Source of the DNA: Mangrovibacter phragmitis
GTDB taxonomy: Bacteria > Pseudomonadota > Gammaproteobacteria > Enterobacterales > Enterobacteriaceae
Assembly (NCBI RefSeq): GCF_001655675.1
Contig: NZ_LYRP01000022.1
Location: forward strand, 1 to 64,000
DNA length: 64,000 nt
Direction of reading: 5' to 3'
Positions 8,006 through 15,876 of this stretch are shown here, piece after piece. Under the pieces are notes generated by a model. It had not been told where the DNA came from and ran no database searches. It was given only the letters and a program-made list of their open reading frames with translations. The first letter of the stretch is position 1. The number at the start of each line of letters is the position of its first letter. The position numbers and the translations under genes are program-made.

Positions 8006-8497
8006 ATGTTAAGTTACGATATTACTAAAGTACTGCATGCACTGGCAGCTGTCTCTGCGACTGGTCCATTGTTGTTTTCCCCCTGGCTTTCTGCACGTTT
8101 AAAACGTTGCCAGGGGGACAACAAAAACCTGCTGCTAAAAGGCTTGAGTGTGGCTGATACCTATTACAATATCGCAGGCTGGGTACTTATACTGAGTGGC
8201 GTAGCCATGTTTTGGTTACAAGACTGGTATCGAGTGTTTCAACTATGGTTCATCCTCAGTGTATTGGTATTTATCATTGATTCAGTTGCGGAAAAACGTT
8301 TACGCGATCCAGCTAACAAGGCGTTGGCAACACTCCAGCCCGGTGAGCTCGGTTGGGATGAAAACACTGCTCTTTTACATAAGGCGGTGATTATTCAAAT
8401 GGTATGTACTTCGTTGATCCTTCTTATCATGCTGCTACACAGCCAGTTACAGATAAACCTGTTGGCGCTGAATCCATTCGCTCATTTGCCTGGCTAA
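8006..8497 (+). CDS. DUF2269-like predicted integral membrane protein
   Basis: About 163 residues with four hydrophobic segments. The opening 'ITKVLHALAAVSATGPLLFSPWLSARL' region, given here only as a description of residues about 5-30, resembles DUF2269 membrane proteins. An acidic/polar loop near 105-125 is followed by a last helix. I start it at ATG 8006, six bases after GGAG (7996-7999). ATG 8003 or GTG 7994 are in-frame alternatives. It lies 110 bases after the AraC gene on the same strand, so it may have its own promoter. Whether it belongs to the biosynthetic operon is unclear. No function is known for the family. Confidence 0.65.
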   Translation: MLSYDITKVLHALAAVSATGPLLFSPWLSARLKRCQGDNKNLLLKGLSVADTYYNIAGWVLILSGVAMFWLQDWYRVFQLWFILSVLVFIIDSVAEKRLRDPANKALATLQPGELGWDENTALLHKAVIIQMVCTSLILLIMLLHSQLQINLLALNPFAHLPG

Positions 8498-8753
8498 ATT
8501 TAAGTACTGTGGCTGGATGTAAGTTATTTACGTCCAGTATTCGTCATGGAAAGGAATAGCTGCCCTGAGTAATATTTGATTTTTGTGCAGAGGAACGTAG
8601 TAACAACTGTCTACGCTTCGTTATCTGAGATATGCCTGATTAGCGTTTTCTGAATATCTCACGGGAGGGCTGCTATCCTGACATTCTGAGGGCATATGCC
8701 TTTTATTTTGGGCTTTTATACACACCATAGTGGAAGTCATCACAGCATAATAT

Positions 8754-8921
8754 TCTGGTAATGGTATTTACCGGAACAAGGGGGCTTGCGGTGCCATTAA
8801 GGGTGATGGCCCATTGCCACTGGGTAATTACTGGATTCTGATGCAGGTGCCTTGTATGCGTTCCCTTATGGCTCGGGGTTGGGTTGAGGTAGTAGCCAAT
8901 GGCTCAAACGCTTGCCCGTAG
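8754..8921 (+). pseudogene. Relic of a Tlde1/DUF2778-like type VI effector
   Basis: This frame reads 55 residues to TAG at 8919-8921. It opens with 'SGNGIYRNKGACGAIKGDGP' and continues 'LPLGNYWI', the N-terminal signature of DUF2778/Tlde1 peptidoglycan-targeting effectors. It then jumps to a C-terminus-like 'VEVVANGSNACP', so the catalytic centre and most of the middle (normally over 100 residues) are missing in frame. A TAA (8748-8750) lies just upstream in the same frame, so no start remains. Bases 8498-8753 before it hold nothing I recognise. Tlde1 effectors are secreted by T6SS and attack peptidoglycan tetrapeptides. The family call rests on a short conserved stretch. Confidence 0.5.
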
Positions 8922-8927
8922 GGTCGC

Positions 8928-9161
8928 AAAAAAATATTTTTCTTAATTATTATTTTTGCCGTAGCTCGGATTCTTGCTAATCCTGAAATCTATATTAACC
9001 ACACCCTTGCAAGTAAATTCGCCCTGCTTATTAGTGGCGATGTAAATGCAGAATCGAACTATGATGCTTATTTCTATATTGATGTTTTCTCTGTATTAAT
9101 TATTACTACAGGGATATACATTATAGTAATGAAGCTGATCAATAAAATAAGGGCGAAATAA
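8928..9161 (+). pseudogene. Start-less two-helix membrane protein, possible former immunity gene
   Basis: The frame is open for 77 codons to TAA at 9159-9161, directly behind the effector relic. It encodes a hydrophobic helix (starting 'KKIFFLIIIFAVARILA'), a polar middle with 'GDVNAESNYDAYFYID', a second helix and a basic end 'KLINKIRAK'. The layout (helix, periplasmic loop, helix, basic tail) looks protein-like, yet there is no ATG, GTG or TTG near the beginning. A run of seven A at 8928-8934 may be a frameshift site. Placed between the effector and hcp relics, it could be a degraded cognate immunity protein. Expression from a rare ATT/ATA codon cannot be excluded. Confidence 0.45.
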
Positions 9162-9162
9162 T

Positions 9163-9303
9163 ATTCCAATCCTTCCGTATATTTGGCTCAAAGATGACGG
9201 CGGTGCAGATATCAAAGGGACTGTAGATGTTCAAGATCGTGAAGGATGTGTGGAGATTAAAGACTCGATCAAGTTCAAAGATATGACGTATATCCAACCG
9301 TAA
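9163..9303 (+). pseudogene. N-terminal relic of an Hcp-family T6SS tube protein
   Basis: From 9166 the frame reads 'PILPYIWLKDDGGADIKG' followed by 'TVDVQDREGCVEI', the conserved opening of Hcp proteins of the enterobacterial DUF796 type. The start codon appears to be ATT (9163-9165) where ATG is expected. After about 27 residues the Hcp similarity stops, and the frame runs to TAA at 9301-9303 in sequence that seems to belong to the next relic. Functional Hcp is about 160 residues and forms the hexameric inner tube and effector carrier. Together with tssM at the left edge and the effector relic, this indicates a lost T6SS effector module. Confidence 0.6.
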
Positions 9304-9700
9304 AGACTGGTGGAGCGCATCGAGTAAGGGGCTGAAACTGCCTACTGGAAAGTTTTGACACTCGGACGGTCAATATGATGAAGGCAAGATCCGCAAGATC
9401 CACCTGGAACTGGGAGGAAAGTCTGCTGCGCTGGCTGGTGAGTCCGCAAAACATGCACCTGTCCGGTGAGGGAGATACGTACATGATGGGGAATCAGCAG
9501 CGGCAAGGAACAGGGATTTATACCGGCATTAAGCAGGCGCTGAGCGGTCTTAGTGCGCTTTTGTCAATCAGCAACCGCAGCAGGCTCAGTCAGCGCCACG
9601 AAATCCGCAGAATGAACCACCGATGGCTTTTGACGATGACATACCGTTCCTTGGGCATGGTTATGGCAGTTGTCGAAAAGCCATTCACGCTATTTCATAA
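9302..9700 (+). pseudogene. Frameshifted phage-type single-strand DNA-binding-like protein
   Basis: Pieces of one protein can be followed across frames: 'KDWWSASSKGLKLPTGKF' then a stop, 'QYDEGKIRKIHLELGGK', then a stop, and after a frame change a Q/P-rich linker leading to 'MAFDDDIPF' at about 9623-9649 and a short tail ending at TAA 9698-9700. The acidic D-D-D-I-P-F tip is the hallmark of SSB-type proteins that recruit partners. The rest I cannot assign firmly. The open frame at 9375-9773 crosses this region in other frames and is not a gene. It is likely a prophage or mobile-element remnant. Confidence 0.45.
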
Positions 9701-9789
9701 CATAATCAATGAGTTATCTATTCTTGGCACCAGTTTGACTGGCGATTTTTTATTCAGGATAATCGTGCGTTAAGTGAGGTAAATTATTT

Positions 9790-10032
9790 ATGCCGGTTAT
9801 ACTCAGGCTAAACGGATTAAAATTTTTCTTTTACTCGAACTACGGTAATCCGCGTGAGCCTGCCCATATTCATATCCGTAATGCAGCAGGCGAAGCAAAA
9901 TTTTGGACTGATGGGGCGGTTAAAGTAAGCCGGAATGATGGTTTTGATACCCGTACAATCCGGGCATTAACAAAAATGATAGAGCACAATCAGACATTGT
10001 TTGTGGAGGCCAGGAATGACTATTTCAGCTAA
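9790..10032 (+). CDS. DUF4160 protein, putative toxin of a toxin-antitoxin-like pair
   Basis: An 80-residue protein with the DUF4160 layout: 'MPVILRLNGLKFFFYSN' at the N-terminus, 'PAHIHIRNAAGEAKFW' in the middle and a C-terminal helix ending 'FVEARNDYF'. DUF4160 genes are commonly followed by DUF2442 genes, and the pair is predicted to be a type II toxin-antitoxin system, though direct evidence is thin. It overlaps the downstream DUF2442 gene by 17 bases. It is intact, in contrast to the decayed genes just before it, which suggests selection or recent arrival. Confidence 0.8.
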   Translation: MPVILRLNGLKFFFYSNYGNPREPAHIHIRNAAGEAKFWTDGAVKVSRNDGFDTRTIRALTKMIEHNQTLFVEARNDYFS

Positions 10033-10264
10033 GAATGTGAAATTTGACGAAACCACGATGTGGGTTGAGTTAAGTGATGGCCGGGTTATGGGGATCCCTC
10101 TGGTGTGGTTTCCCAAACTGTTAAACGCCTCTGAGCAGGATCGTTGTGAATATGAGTTCAGTAAGCGTGGCATACACTGGGATTCTCTTGATGAGGATAT
10201 TTCCATTGATGGATTACTTGCTGGCAAGGGAGATATAACACACAGCCCTCATCATGTAGCCTGA
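10016..10264 (+). CDS. DUF2442 protein, putative antitoxin partner
   Basis: An 82-residue protein from ATG 10016, preceded by an AGGCCAGGA ribosome site inside the DUF4160 gene. The upstream TTG at 10001 is less likely. The family pattern includes 'MWVELSDGRVMGIPL' near residues 13-27, 'WFPKLLNA', and a C-terminal 'GIHWDSLDEDISIDGLLAG'. DUF2442 is an alpha/beta N-terminal-domain protein usually found with DUF4160 and is the proposed antitoxin. The overlapping start supports coupled translation. About 90 bases separate it from the converging SDR gene. Confidence 0.82.
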   Translation: MTISAKNVKFDETTMWVELSDGRVMGIPLVWFPKLLNASEQDRCEYEFSKRGIHWDSLDEDISIDGLLAGKGDITHSPHHVA

Positions 10265-10355
10265 GCTGTACGTTCAAGGCGACGGGTTTTCATATGACGA
10301 TTTTCTTTGATAAATGATGATGGCAAGCGACAAGCACTACGCCATCACAACTTGG

Positions 10356-11369
10356 TTAGCACGGAATAGATACACCTGTGAGCTCTTCGCTTTTATGCCA
10401 AAGCTCATCAGCCGCATTTGGATCAATTGCATAGGCTTGGACACCCGTACCCCGATTGGTTCGATCTTCAGTAGCCAGATTGGGGAAGTCGCTGTCAGGC
10501 AATACAGATGTGATATCAGCGTCAGCACAAAATACCCCTCCCTTACTTTTGAGTTGTGGACTGACTGCACACCAGACATGGGTCGCGGCTCCTTGCGATA
10601 TAGACTTGAGATCACGGGCCAGGTCAACAACTGGTCTGCCGTTCGAATCGATAAACCCGGTCTTTTTCAGCATTTCAACCCCAACATGAGTACCTAGATT
10701 TGTTCCCGCAATTCCCCCTGGATGAAGTGCAAAGGCACGGATGCCATAATCCTTACCTCGTCGGTCAAGGCCTACAGCAAAGAGTATGTTGGCCGTTTTC
10801 GACTGACCATAGGCTTTGAAAGCATCGTAGTCACGGTGAACAAAATTAATGTCTTCAAAAACGACAGGTGAGAATCGGTGTCCAGCAGATGAAACTGATA
10901 CTACTCGGGCACCACCTGCTCGCTTTAATGCTGGCCAGAGTCGAATGGTTAACCGGAAATGGCCGAGATGGTTAGTAGAAAATTGAAGCTCATTACCTTG
11001 TGTGTCCCGCGTCAGTTCAGGCAGTGCCATTATCCCTGCATTGTTTATGAGCAGATGGAGCGGCAGACCTGTCTCTACAAAGTCTCGTGCAAAATTATCG
11101 ATAGAGTCAGGATGAGTAAGATCCATTGGCTGGACTTCCATGCCGCCACCAACATTGTTGATGGCTTTACGCGCACGTTCGACATTGCGCGCAGGCACGA
11201 TAACTCTGGCACCTGCGGAGGCTAGTGTACGGGCTGTTTCAAGCCCGAGGCCTGAGTAGCCTCCGGTGACAATAGCGACCTTTCCAACCAAGTTAACACC
11301 CTTGATAATGTCAACAGTTGTGGAAGCCCGACTAAAGCCTGAACCGATGGATTCCTGAGGTGTATTCAT
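10356..11369 (-). CDS. Short-chain dehydrogenase/reductase
   Basis: A classical SDR of 337 residues. The Rossmann cofactor motif T-G-x3-G-x-G ('TGGYSGLG') is near residues 35-42, 'NNAGIM' near 110 and the catalytic 'YGQSK' near 194, with a preceding serine pair in 'VSVSSAG'. It is closest in style to retinol-dehydrogenase/WWOX-like oxidoreductases, with an extra C-terminal region. It would oxidise or reduce an alcohol/carbonyl with NAD(P). It is the last gene of a three-gene minus-strand operon with the hydrolase and the damaged aldo/keto reductase, opposite a divergent AraC gene, suggesting an inducible detoxification or catabolic unit. The substrate is unknown. Confidence 0.85.
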   Translation of the reverse strand: MNTPQESIGSGFSRASTTVDIIKGVNLVGKVAIVTGGYSGLGLETARTLASAGARVIVPARNVERARKAINNVGGGMEVQPMDLTHPDSIDNFARDFVETGLPLHLLINNAGIMALPELTRDTQGNELQFSTNHLGHFRLTIRLWPALKRAGGARVVSVSSAGHRFSPVVFEDINFVHRDYDAFKAYGQSKTANILFAVGLDRRGKDYGIRAFALHPGGIAGTNLGTHVGVEMLKKTGFIDSNGRPVVDLARDLKSISQGAATHVWCAVSPQLKSKGGVFCADADITSVLPDSDFPNLATEDRTNRGTGVQAYAIDPNAADELWHKSEELTGVSIPC

Positions 11370-11416
11370 TGTTATCCCTCCTATTCCTCATAAAAGCTGA
11401 TTTGAAAATGGGTTCA

Positions 11417-12352
11417 TCAGTAAATGGCATCCAAAAAGCCGATTAATGCGCTGTTTGTTTGTTCTGGTGCCTCAAGCTGAGGCCAGTGCCCTACGTCTGG
11501 CAACACAATAAATTCGCGTAAATCAGTAAGGACGTGCTGTAGTATTTCTGTCGTTACAGGGTGCAGCTCATTCAGTCCATCTGCTGCGCCAATGATAAAA
11601 AAAGATGGGACCTGAATTCTGCATCCAGCAAAGGCCGGCATCATGTCGATATAGGATTCCAATGCACGGTAGTAATTCAGTGGACGATGAAATCCATTCT
11701 TTTTAAATTGGTCGATCATCAAGGCGAAATCGGTAGGTTCAACAAATCTTGGTCGCTTTACCGGAGTAGGTCTAAGTAGTCCTCGGTTGATATCCATAGG
11801 ATGCCAGCGCTCTCCTTTTGGAGCCTCTGCTGACGTCCAATAGAAAGCCGCCGGGATCGTATTTTTGGCATCAGCCCATTCATTGTCTGCGGCAGGGCTC
11901 ATTTGTCGAAACATGTAGAAATCATGCTGTCCTTTTTCCCGTAATTCAGACAGAAAATTCCCACCGTCAAAATCAAAGGGCGGCACACTCAAGCCAAAAA
12001 CTGCCCGGAATCGATCAGGCCGGATGAGTGCGGCTGTCCAGGCAGCCACAGCCCCAAAATCATGGCCAACCAATGTCGCTGTCTCGCAATTCATGTGATT
12101 AAGAATGGCGACAAGATCACCTACGATATTCAATGCTGTATATGCTGATGCTTCGTCTGGGCCACTACTCTCCCCATATCCTCGCATGTCTAATGCGATT
12201 GCCCGATAGCCTGCATGGGCGACAGCGTTCATTTGCTGACGCCAGCTACGCCATGTGTCAGGAAATCCATGACAGAACAGCACCGCGGATCCCTCACCAC
12301 ATTCAACAACGTGCAGCGATACACCATTTACGGCAATATGATGCTCTCTCAT
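11417..12352 (-). CDS. Alpha/beta hydrolase, epoxide-hydrolase-like
   Basis: 311 residues from ATG 12352 (minus), behind a GGGGA-type ribosome site. An earlier start at 12427 would run into the neighbouring gene. 'HGFPDTWRSW' forms the oxyanion region, 'DMRGYGESS' follows, and the nucleophile elbow is 'GHDFGAVAAW', with aspartate as nucleophile as in epoxide hydrolases and haloalkane dehalogenases. A late 'DVGHWPQLE' supplies the histidine. The G-x-D-x-G elbow argues against an esterase. It lies ten bases after the aldo/keto reductase relic and 47 bases before the SDR gene, so the three are one operon. Confidence 0.85.
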   Translation of the reverse strand: MREHHIAVNGVSLHVVECGEGSAVLFCHGFPDTWRSWRQQMNAVAHAGYRAIALDMRGYGESSGPDEASAYTALNIVGDLVAILNHMNCETATLVGHDFGAVAAWTAALIRPDRFRAVFGLSVPPFDFDGGNFLSELREKGQHDFYMFRQMSPAADNEWADAKNTIPAAFYWTSAEAPKGERWHPMDINRGLLRPTPVKRPRFVEPTDFALMIDQFKKNGFHRPLNYYRALESYIDMMPAFAGCRIQVPSFFIIGAADGLNELHPVTTEILQHVLTDLREFIVLPDVGHWPQLEAPEQTNSALIGFLDAIY

Positions 12353-12362
12353 ATGTCCCCCA

Positions 12363-12725
12363 TCATTCAGAGAGTCGGTCTGGCGTAAGTACAGTTCGTC
12401 CATCAACTGTCGTACCAGGAAAAGCAAGCATTGGTGCCAGAGTTTTATTATTTTCAGCAGGGAAATTCAGTCGCGGTTTAGAAACTCCAGTTAACCTGCT
12501 GATCTGCCCGGAGGATAGCGTTACATCAAGAGAATCAAGATTAGCTTTGAGCTGATCAAGTCGCCTTGCACCAATAAGTGTCGAAGTAACTTCATCAAGC
12601 ATGGCAAACGATTCTTCTGGGCTTGCGCCCCAGCTGAAATCTTCACCAAAAGTCATAGTGCCCAAGCAATACGAGCTGACGCGTAAACCAGAACGACCGA
12701 GTGTTACGAAATGATTAAGAGGCAT
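12363..12725 (-). pseudogene. Aldo/keto reductase with large internal in-frame deletion
   Basis: 120 residues. The first 43 ('LGRSGLRVSSYCLGTMTFGE' and on to 'SPEESFAMLDE') are the N-terminal strand and loop of an aldo/keto reductase. The remainder, from 'TSTLIGARRLDQLKANL' onward, is its C-terminal end. The family is usually about 320-350 residues, so roughly 200 residues holding the catalytic Asp-Tyr-Lys-His set are gone without a frameshift. The product cannot be a working enzyme, but the open frame keeps translation running to the hydrolase start ten bases later. Confidence 0.82.
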
Positions 12726-12804
12726 GCTAAATCTCCGAGACGAGTGAGTTATTGCATGATAGACTCATGAATATGTACTAAGAATATCCATAAGTTCATT
12801 TTTT

Positions 12805-13785
12805 ATGCGCGATAGTTCAAACTTTCAATCCGACCCTCTTTCAGATCTCCTGGATTTTCTTCAGGCTCACTGCCAACTTTCTGGGCAGTTAATAGCGGGC
12901 GGCGCATGGGCGCGTCGTTTCACGAATCTGGATGCAATTAAGTTTTGCGCTGTAACTGACGGGAGTTGCTGGTATTCCATTGATGGGATGTCCGAGCCAG
13001 CCCGACTAGATGAAGGTGATGTATTGATCACGAATGGGACACGGACATTGACACTGGCCAGTACCGCAGAACTTGTTCCTGAGGCAACCAGTACATCTGT
13101 TGTCCAGGACGGCAATGACCAATATCGGCTCGGTGAGGGCAGCGACTTTACCATGCTTGGCGGTATGATCCAGATTGATGCTGAACGACAGACACTGCTC
13201 CTCAATGGTCTGCCGCCGCTTATACATGTACGGGGCGTAAGCGATGAAGCCAAACCTATTGCATGGTTGCTTGGGCAACTTGTGATTGAAATGAAGAGTG
13301 CACGACCAGGTCGATTGACAGCTATATCAGGATTAGCTCAGCTGTTATTTACTCAAACCATTCGGGCCTATTTGGCACACGCACCGGATAGTGATGAAGG
13401 CTGGCTTAAAGGCTTCGGTGATCCACGGTTAGTCATTGTGCTTAGTAGCATTCATAGTGAACCGTCAAGGAATTGGGGGCTTGAAGAACTGGCGAAAAAG
13501 GCTGGGATGTCGAGAACATCTCTCGCAGTTCGATTCCGCAAGATGATTGGCGTGCCTCCGCTTACTTATCTGACACAATGGAGAATGTACCTTGCAAGAC
13601 GTGAGCTTCGGGCGGGAGCCTCAATTTCCGAGGCCGCAGCCTCGGTTGGTTATACTTCTGACAGTGCATTCAGCAATGCATTCAAACGCGTGATGTCTGT
13701 TGCCCCTGCCCAATACAGGAAAGCAGCTCAGGACGAAATAAGCAATTCACAAGTATCGTGCAAAGATAGCACTCCTGACTTCTAA
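12805..13785 (+). CDS. AraC-family regulator with cupin-type sensor
   Basis: A protein of 326 residues. Residues about 10-200 form the AraC_binding/cupin_6-type domain ('DGSCWYSIDG', 'LDEGDVLITNG'). Residues about 215-312 form the two helix-turn-helix motifs ('LAKKAGMSRTSLAVRFRKM' and 'SEAAASVGYTSDSAFSNAFK'). It is divergent from the aldo/keto reductase-hydrolase-SDR operon with only 79 bases between starts, which is the usual arrangement for a local activator of that operon. This subfamily typically neighbours oxidoreductases. The inducer is unknown. Confidence 0.88.
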   Translation: MRDSSNFQSDPLSDLLDFLQAHCQLSGQLIAGGAWARRFTNLDAIKFCAVTDGSCWYSIDGMSEPARLDEGDVLITNGTRTLTLASTAELVPEATSTSVVQDGNDQYRLGEGSDFTMLGGMIQIDAERQTLLLNGLPPLIHVRGVSDEAKPIAWLLGQLVIEMKSARPGRLTAISGLAQLLFTQTIRAYLAHAPDSDEGWLKGFGDPRLVIVLSSIHSEPSRNWGLEELAKKAGMSRTSLAVRFRKMIGVPPLTYLTQWRMYLARRELRAGASISEAAASVGYTSDSAFSNAFKRVMSVAPAQYRKAAQDEISNSQVSCKDSTPDF

Positions 13786-13895
13786 GAGAACTGATCCAAT
13801 TACTAGAATATGAATTGATATCGTTACAGTAGTCACTTTGTATCTATCTTTATAATTATTCTTCAACATCTATTCTTTTAGCTGTGAAAAAGATC

Positions 13896-14072
13896 TTAGT
13901 CTGATGACTCATCGAAGATATCCGGAAAAGTCCGCATGTCCTCTGTGCAGCGGGTTTCCAGAATATCTGCGTAGATTTCTGTTGTTCTAAGTTCGCTGTG
14001 ACCAGGCAATTTGGAAAGGGAATAGATGTCCAGGCCACGGGCAAGTTGGTTTACTGCAAAGGTGCACATTGT
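13896..14072 (-). pseudogene. C-terminal relic of a tyrosine recombinase (integrase)
   Basis: On the minus strand the frame from about 14072 to TAA 13896-13898 reads 'CTFAVNQLARGLDIYSLSKL' then 'PGHSELRTTEIYADILETR'. This is the C-terminal catalytic end of phage/ICE integrases: the G-H of the 'LLGHS' box and the nucleophile tyrosine in 'TEIYAD'. The arginine-histidine box before it is lost ('MCTFA' where RHTFA is usual). The rest of the gene is missing. In 13786-14400 nothing else is recognisable. It marks former mobility of this accessory region. Confidence 0.68.
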
Positions 14073-14400
14073 CCAGAAAACGAACGCGCGTCAGGGCATC
14101 TTTAATATGAAACCCCGATACAGAAAGTGCTGTATTCATCAACTGATTCACTTCTGGTGAAGCCATTGTCAGGAAATAGCCCGAAAATCGGTTACCACCT
14201 GTATATATGTCCAATTTCTTCCCTCGGATCGTGGTACACCAAGAAATATACGGTAGCACGCCATATCAAGCCACAAAGCCTCGTTTTGCCTCTACAGACA
14301 AATCACTGCGAATACAGCCTATATATGGAATAACTTGCACCCCTGTGGGTAATTTATTCGCTGGAGCCCTAAGGCCACCAGTTGAAAAAGCGTTCAGCAA

Positions 14401-15267
14401 ATGGTTTTATTAATAATTATTCACTATTGCTGCATAAGGCCAGATACGTTGTCACTAAAGTCTGCAGAATGGTTTAGCCGAAATGGCATAGAGTGTTCGC
14501 GGGTCAGAGCCTGTAATTCGGGCTTTCCGAAACATCTTCACGATGAATATGTCATCAGTGCAAACCTGACGGGGGTAGAGGAAATCTGGCTGGCAGGGAA
14601 AACCGCCTATGTTAAAAGTGGTCAGGTTACCTTATATAATCCGGGAACCATTCAGGCTTCGCGTTTTGAGACTCAAGCCGTGGAATTCATCAGTGTGCAC
14701 ATACCCCAGGCAGTGATAAAAATGCTTGCAGATGAGGACAATCTCAATAGCCCTCATGAAGCACCTGTTCTGCGAGAAGGCATAATCAATAACAGTCGCC
14801 TGTTTGACGCGCTGTACCGTTTTGCAACATCAGCCCGACTGGAGTGGGGCATGGATGAGGAGCAGGAACTGATTTTACTTTGTGGTGAGCTGCTTGAGAC
14901 GCCAGCTCTACTTCAGAGATCTGACGAACAGAAAATCTATCTTGTTATCGAGTATTTGCGGGAGCACCTCAGCGTAAAACCGCAGCTGGAGATGCTCGCG
15001 CAGCTGGCGGGGATGAGCAAATATCATCTTGTTCGCTTCTTTACCCGGCATACAGGTATGCCGCCTCTGCAGTATCATATGCAGCTTCGTCTGCACCATG
15101 CCCGCGACTTGCTTCGCAGAAACGTGCATCCTCTTGATGCGGCGATAATGCTGGGATTTTACGATCAGAGTCATTTCATTAATGCATTTCGCAAAGTGAT
15201 GGGAACAACCCCCCATCACTATGCTTCGCAGGTCAGATCAGGTAACCATAAACTCCCTGTACCCTGA
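14401..15267 (+). CDS. AraC-family regulator beside a LysE-type exporter
   Basis: About 288 residues; an in-frame TTG at 14449 would give a shorter protein. An N-terminal sensing domain ('FPKHLHDEYVISANLTG', 'LYNPGTIQASRF') precedes a C-terminal AraC domain with 'LAQLAGMSKYHLVRFFTR' and 'AAIMLGFYDQSHFINAFRK'. This type, with the 'H-x-H-x-x-Y' entry, is common next to LysE/RhtB exporters. Its 3' end overlaps the converging LysE gene by 30 bases. Control of the neighbouring exporter operon is plausible but its promoter lies over 1 kb away, so the link is contextual only. Confidence 0.85.
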   Translation: MVLLIIIHYCCIRPDTLSLKSAEWFSRNGIECSRVRACNSGFPKHLHDEYVISANLTGVEEIWLAGKTAYVKSGQVTLYNPGTIQASRFETQAVEFISVHIPQAVIKMLADEDNLNSPHEAPVLREGIINNSRLFDALYRFATSARLEWGMDEEQELILLCGELLETPALLQRSDEQKIYLVIEYLREHLSVKPQLEMLAQLAGMSKYHLVRFFTRHTGMPPLQYHMQLRLHHARDLLRRNVHPLDAAIMLGFYDQSHFINAFRKVMGTTPHHYASQVRSGNHKLPVP

Positions 15268-15876
15268 CACAATCACGTAAAGCGCAAAATAGCTGAATAT
15301 GAGCGCTGACGCTATGTAGGAATATTTAAGCAGGCGTTGACCAAGCAGTCTGCCTCCAAAACTTCCAACCAGGCACAAGACACAGGTCCAGAACATTCCT
15401 GCGATGAAAAAGCCACTTAGAAACCAGGACGTTGCCGTAACGCTATGCTGGCTCATCCGGGATATCAGCGCACCACCTACTGTCGCAAACCACAGAATGG
15501 CCGTGGGGGAGGACATGGCAAGCACCACGCCCCGGCCAAATTCACGCAGCAGCGGGCGATACTGATGGGTTTCGCTCACGTTAAGCTCCGAAGCTTTCCT
15601 GAAAGCGGCAATCAGCATTTTGCCGGCGAACCACAGAAGCATCGCGCCACCGCCAATCCATAGTATCCAGCGTACGGCTTCATACTGAAGCAGTACGGCC
15701 ATTCCCGCCAGCGCCAGTAATGCATATGCCAGGTCACCCACACAAGTCCCCATTCCCAGCCAGAAACCATGAAAATATCCGCGTTGCATGGCAAGGGTAA
15801 TCATGGCGATATTGGCAATTCCGATGTCAAGACAAAGCGAAAGGCTCAGTAAGAAACCATTTGAAAATTCGATCAT
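15238..15876 (-). CDS. LysE/RhtB-family amino-acid exporter
   Basis: A membrane protein of 212 residues with about six hydrophobic helices. The N-terminal 'FSNGFLLSLSLCLDIGIANI' replaces the usual 'G-P-x-P' motif of LysE proteins, and the mid-protein 'MSSPTAILWFATVGGAL' is the classical LysE 'NPKA' region (here SPTA). It is a relative of the LysE/ArgO branch. The gene starts by a four-base overlap with the upstream unknown gene (15873-15876), so the two are translated together. The likely role is export of an amino acid or small amine; the substrate is not known. Confidence 0.8.
   Translation of the reverse strand: MIEFSNGFLLSLSLCLDIGIANIAMITLAMQRGYFHGFWLGMGTCVGDLAYALLALAGMAVLLQYEAVRWILWIGGGAMLLWFAGKMLIAAFRKASELNVSETHQYRPLLREFGRGVVLAMSSPTAILWFATVGGALISRMSQHSVTATSWFLSGFFIAGMFWTCVLCLVGSFGGRLLGQRLLKYSYIASALIFSYFALYVIVSGYREFMVT

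Noticed and set aside
9375..9773. 132-codon frame as a new gene
   Set aside because: It reads the SSB-like relic in non-native frames; the meaningful peptides lie in the other two frames.
13987..14259. 90-codon minus-strand frame near the integrase relic
   Set aside because: It runs into the integrase relic in the wrong frame and shows no family match.
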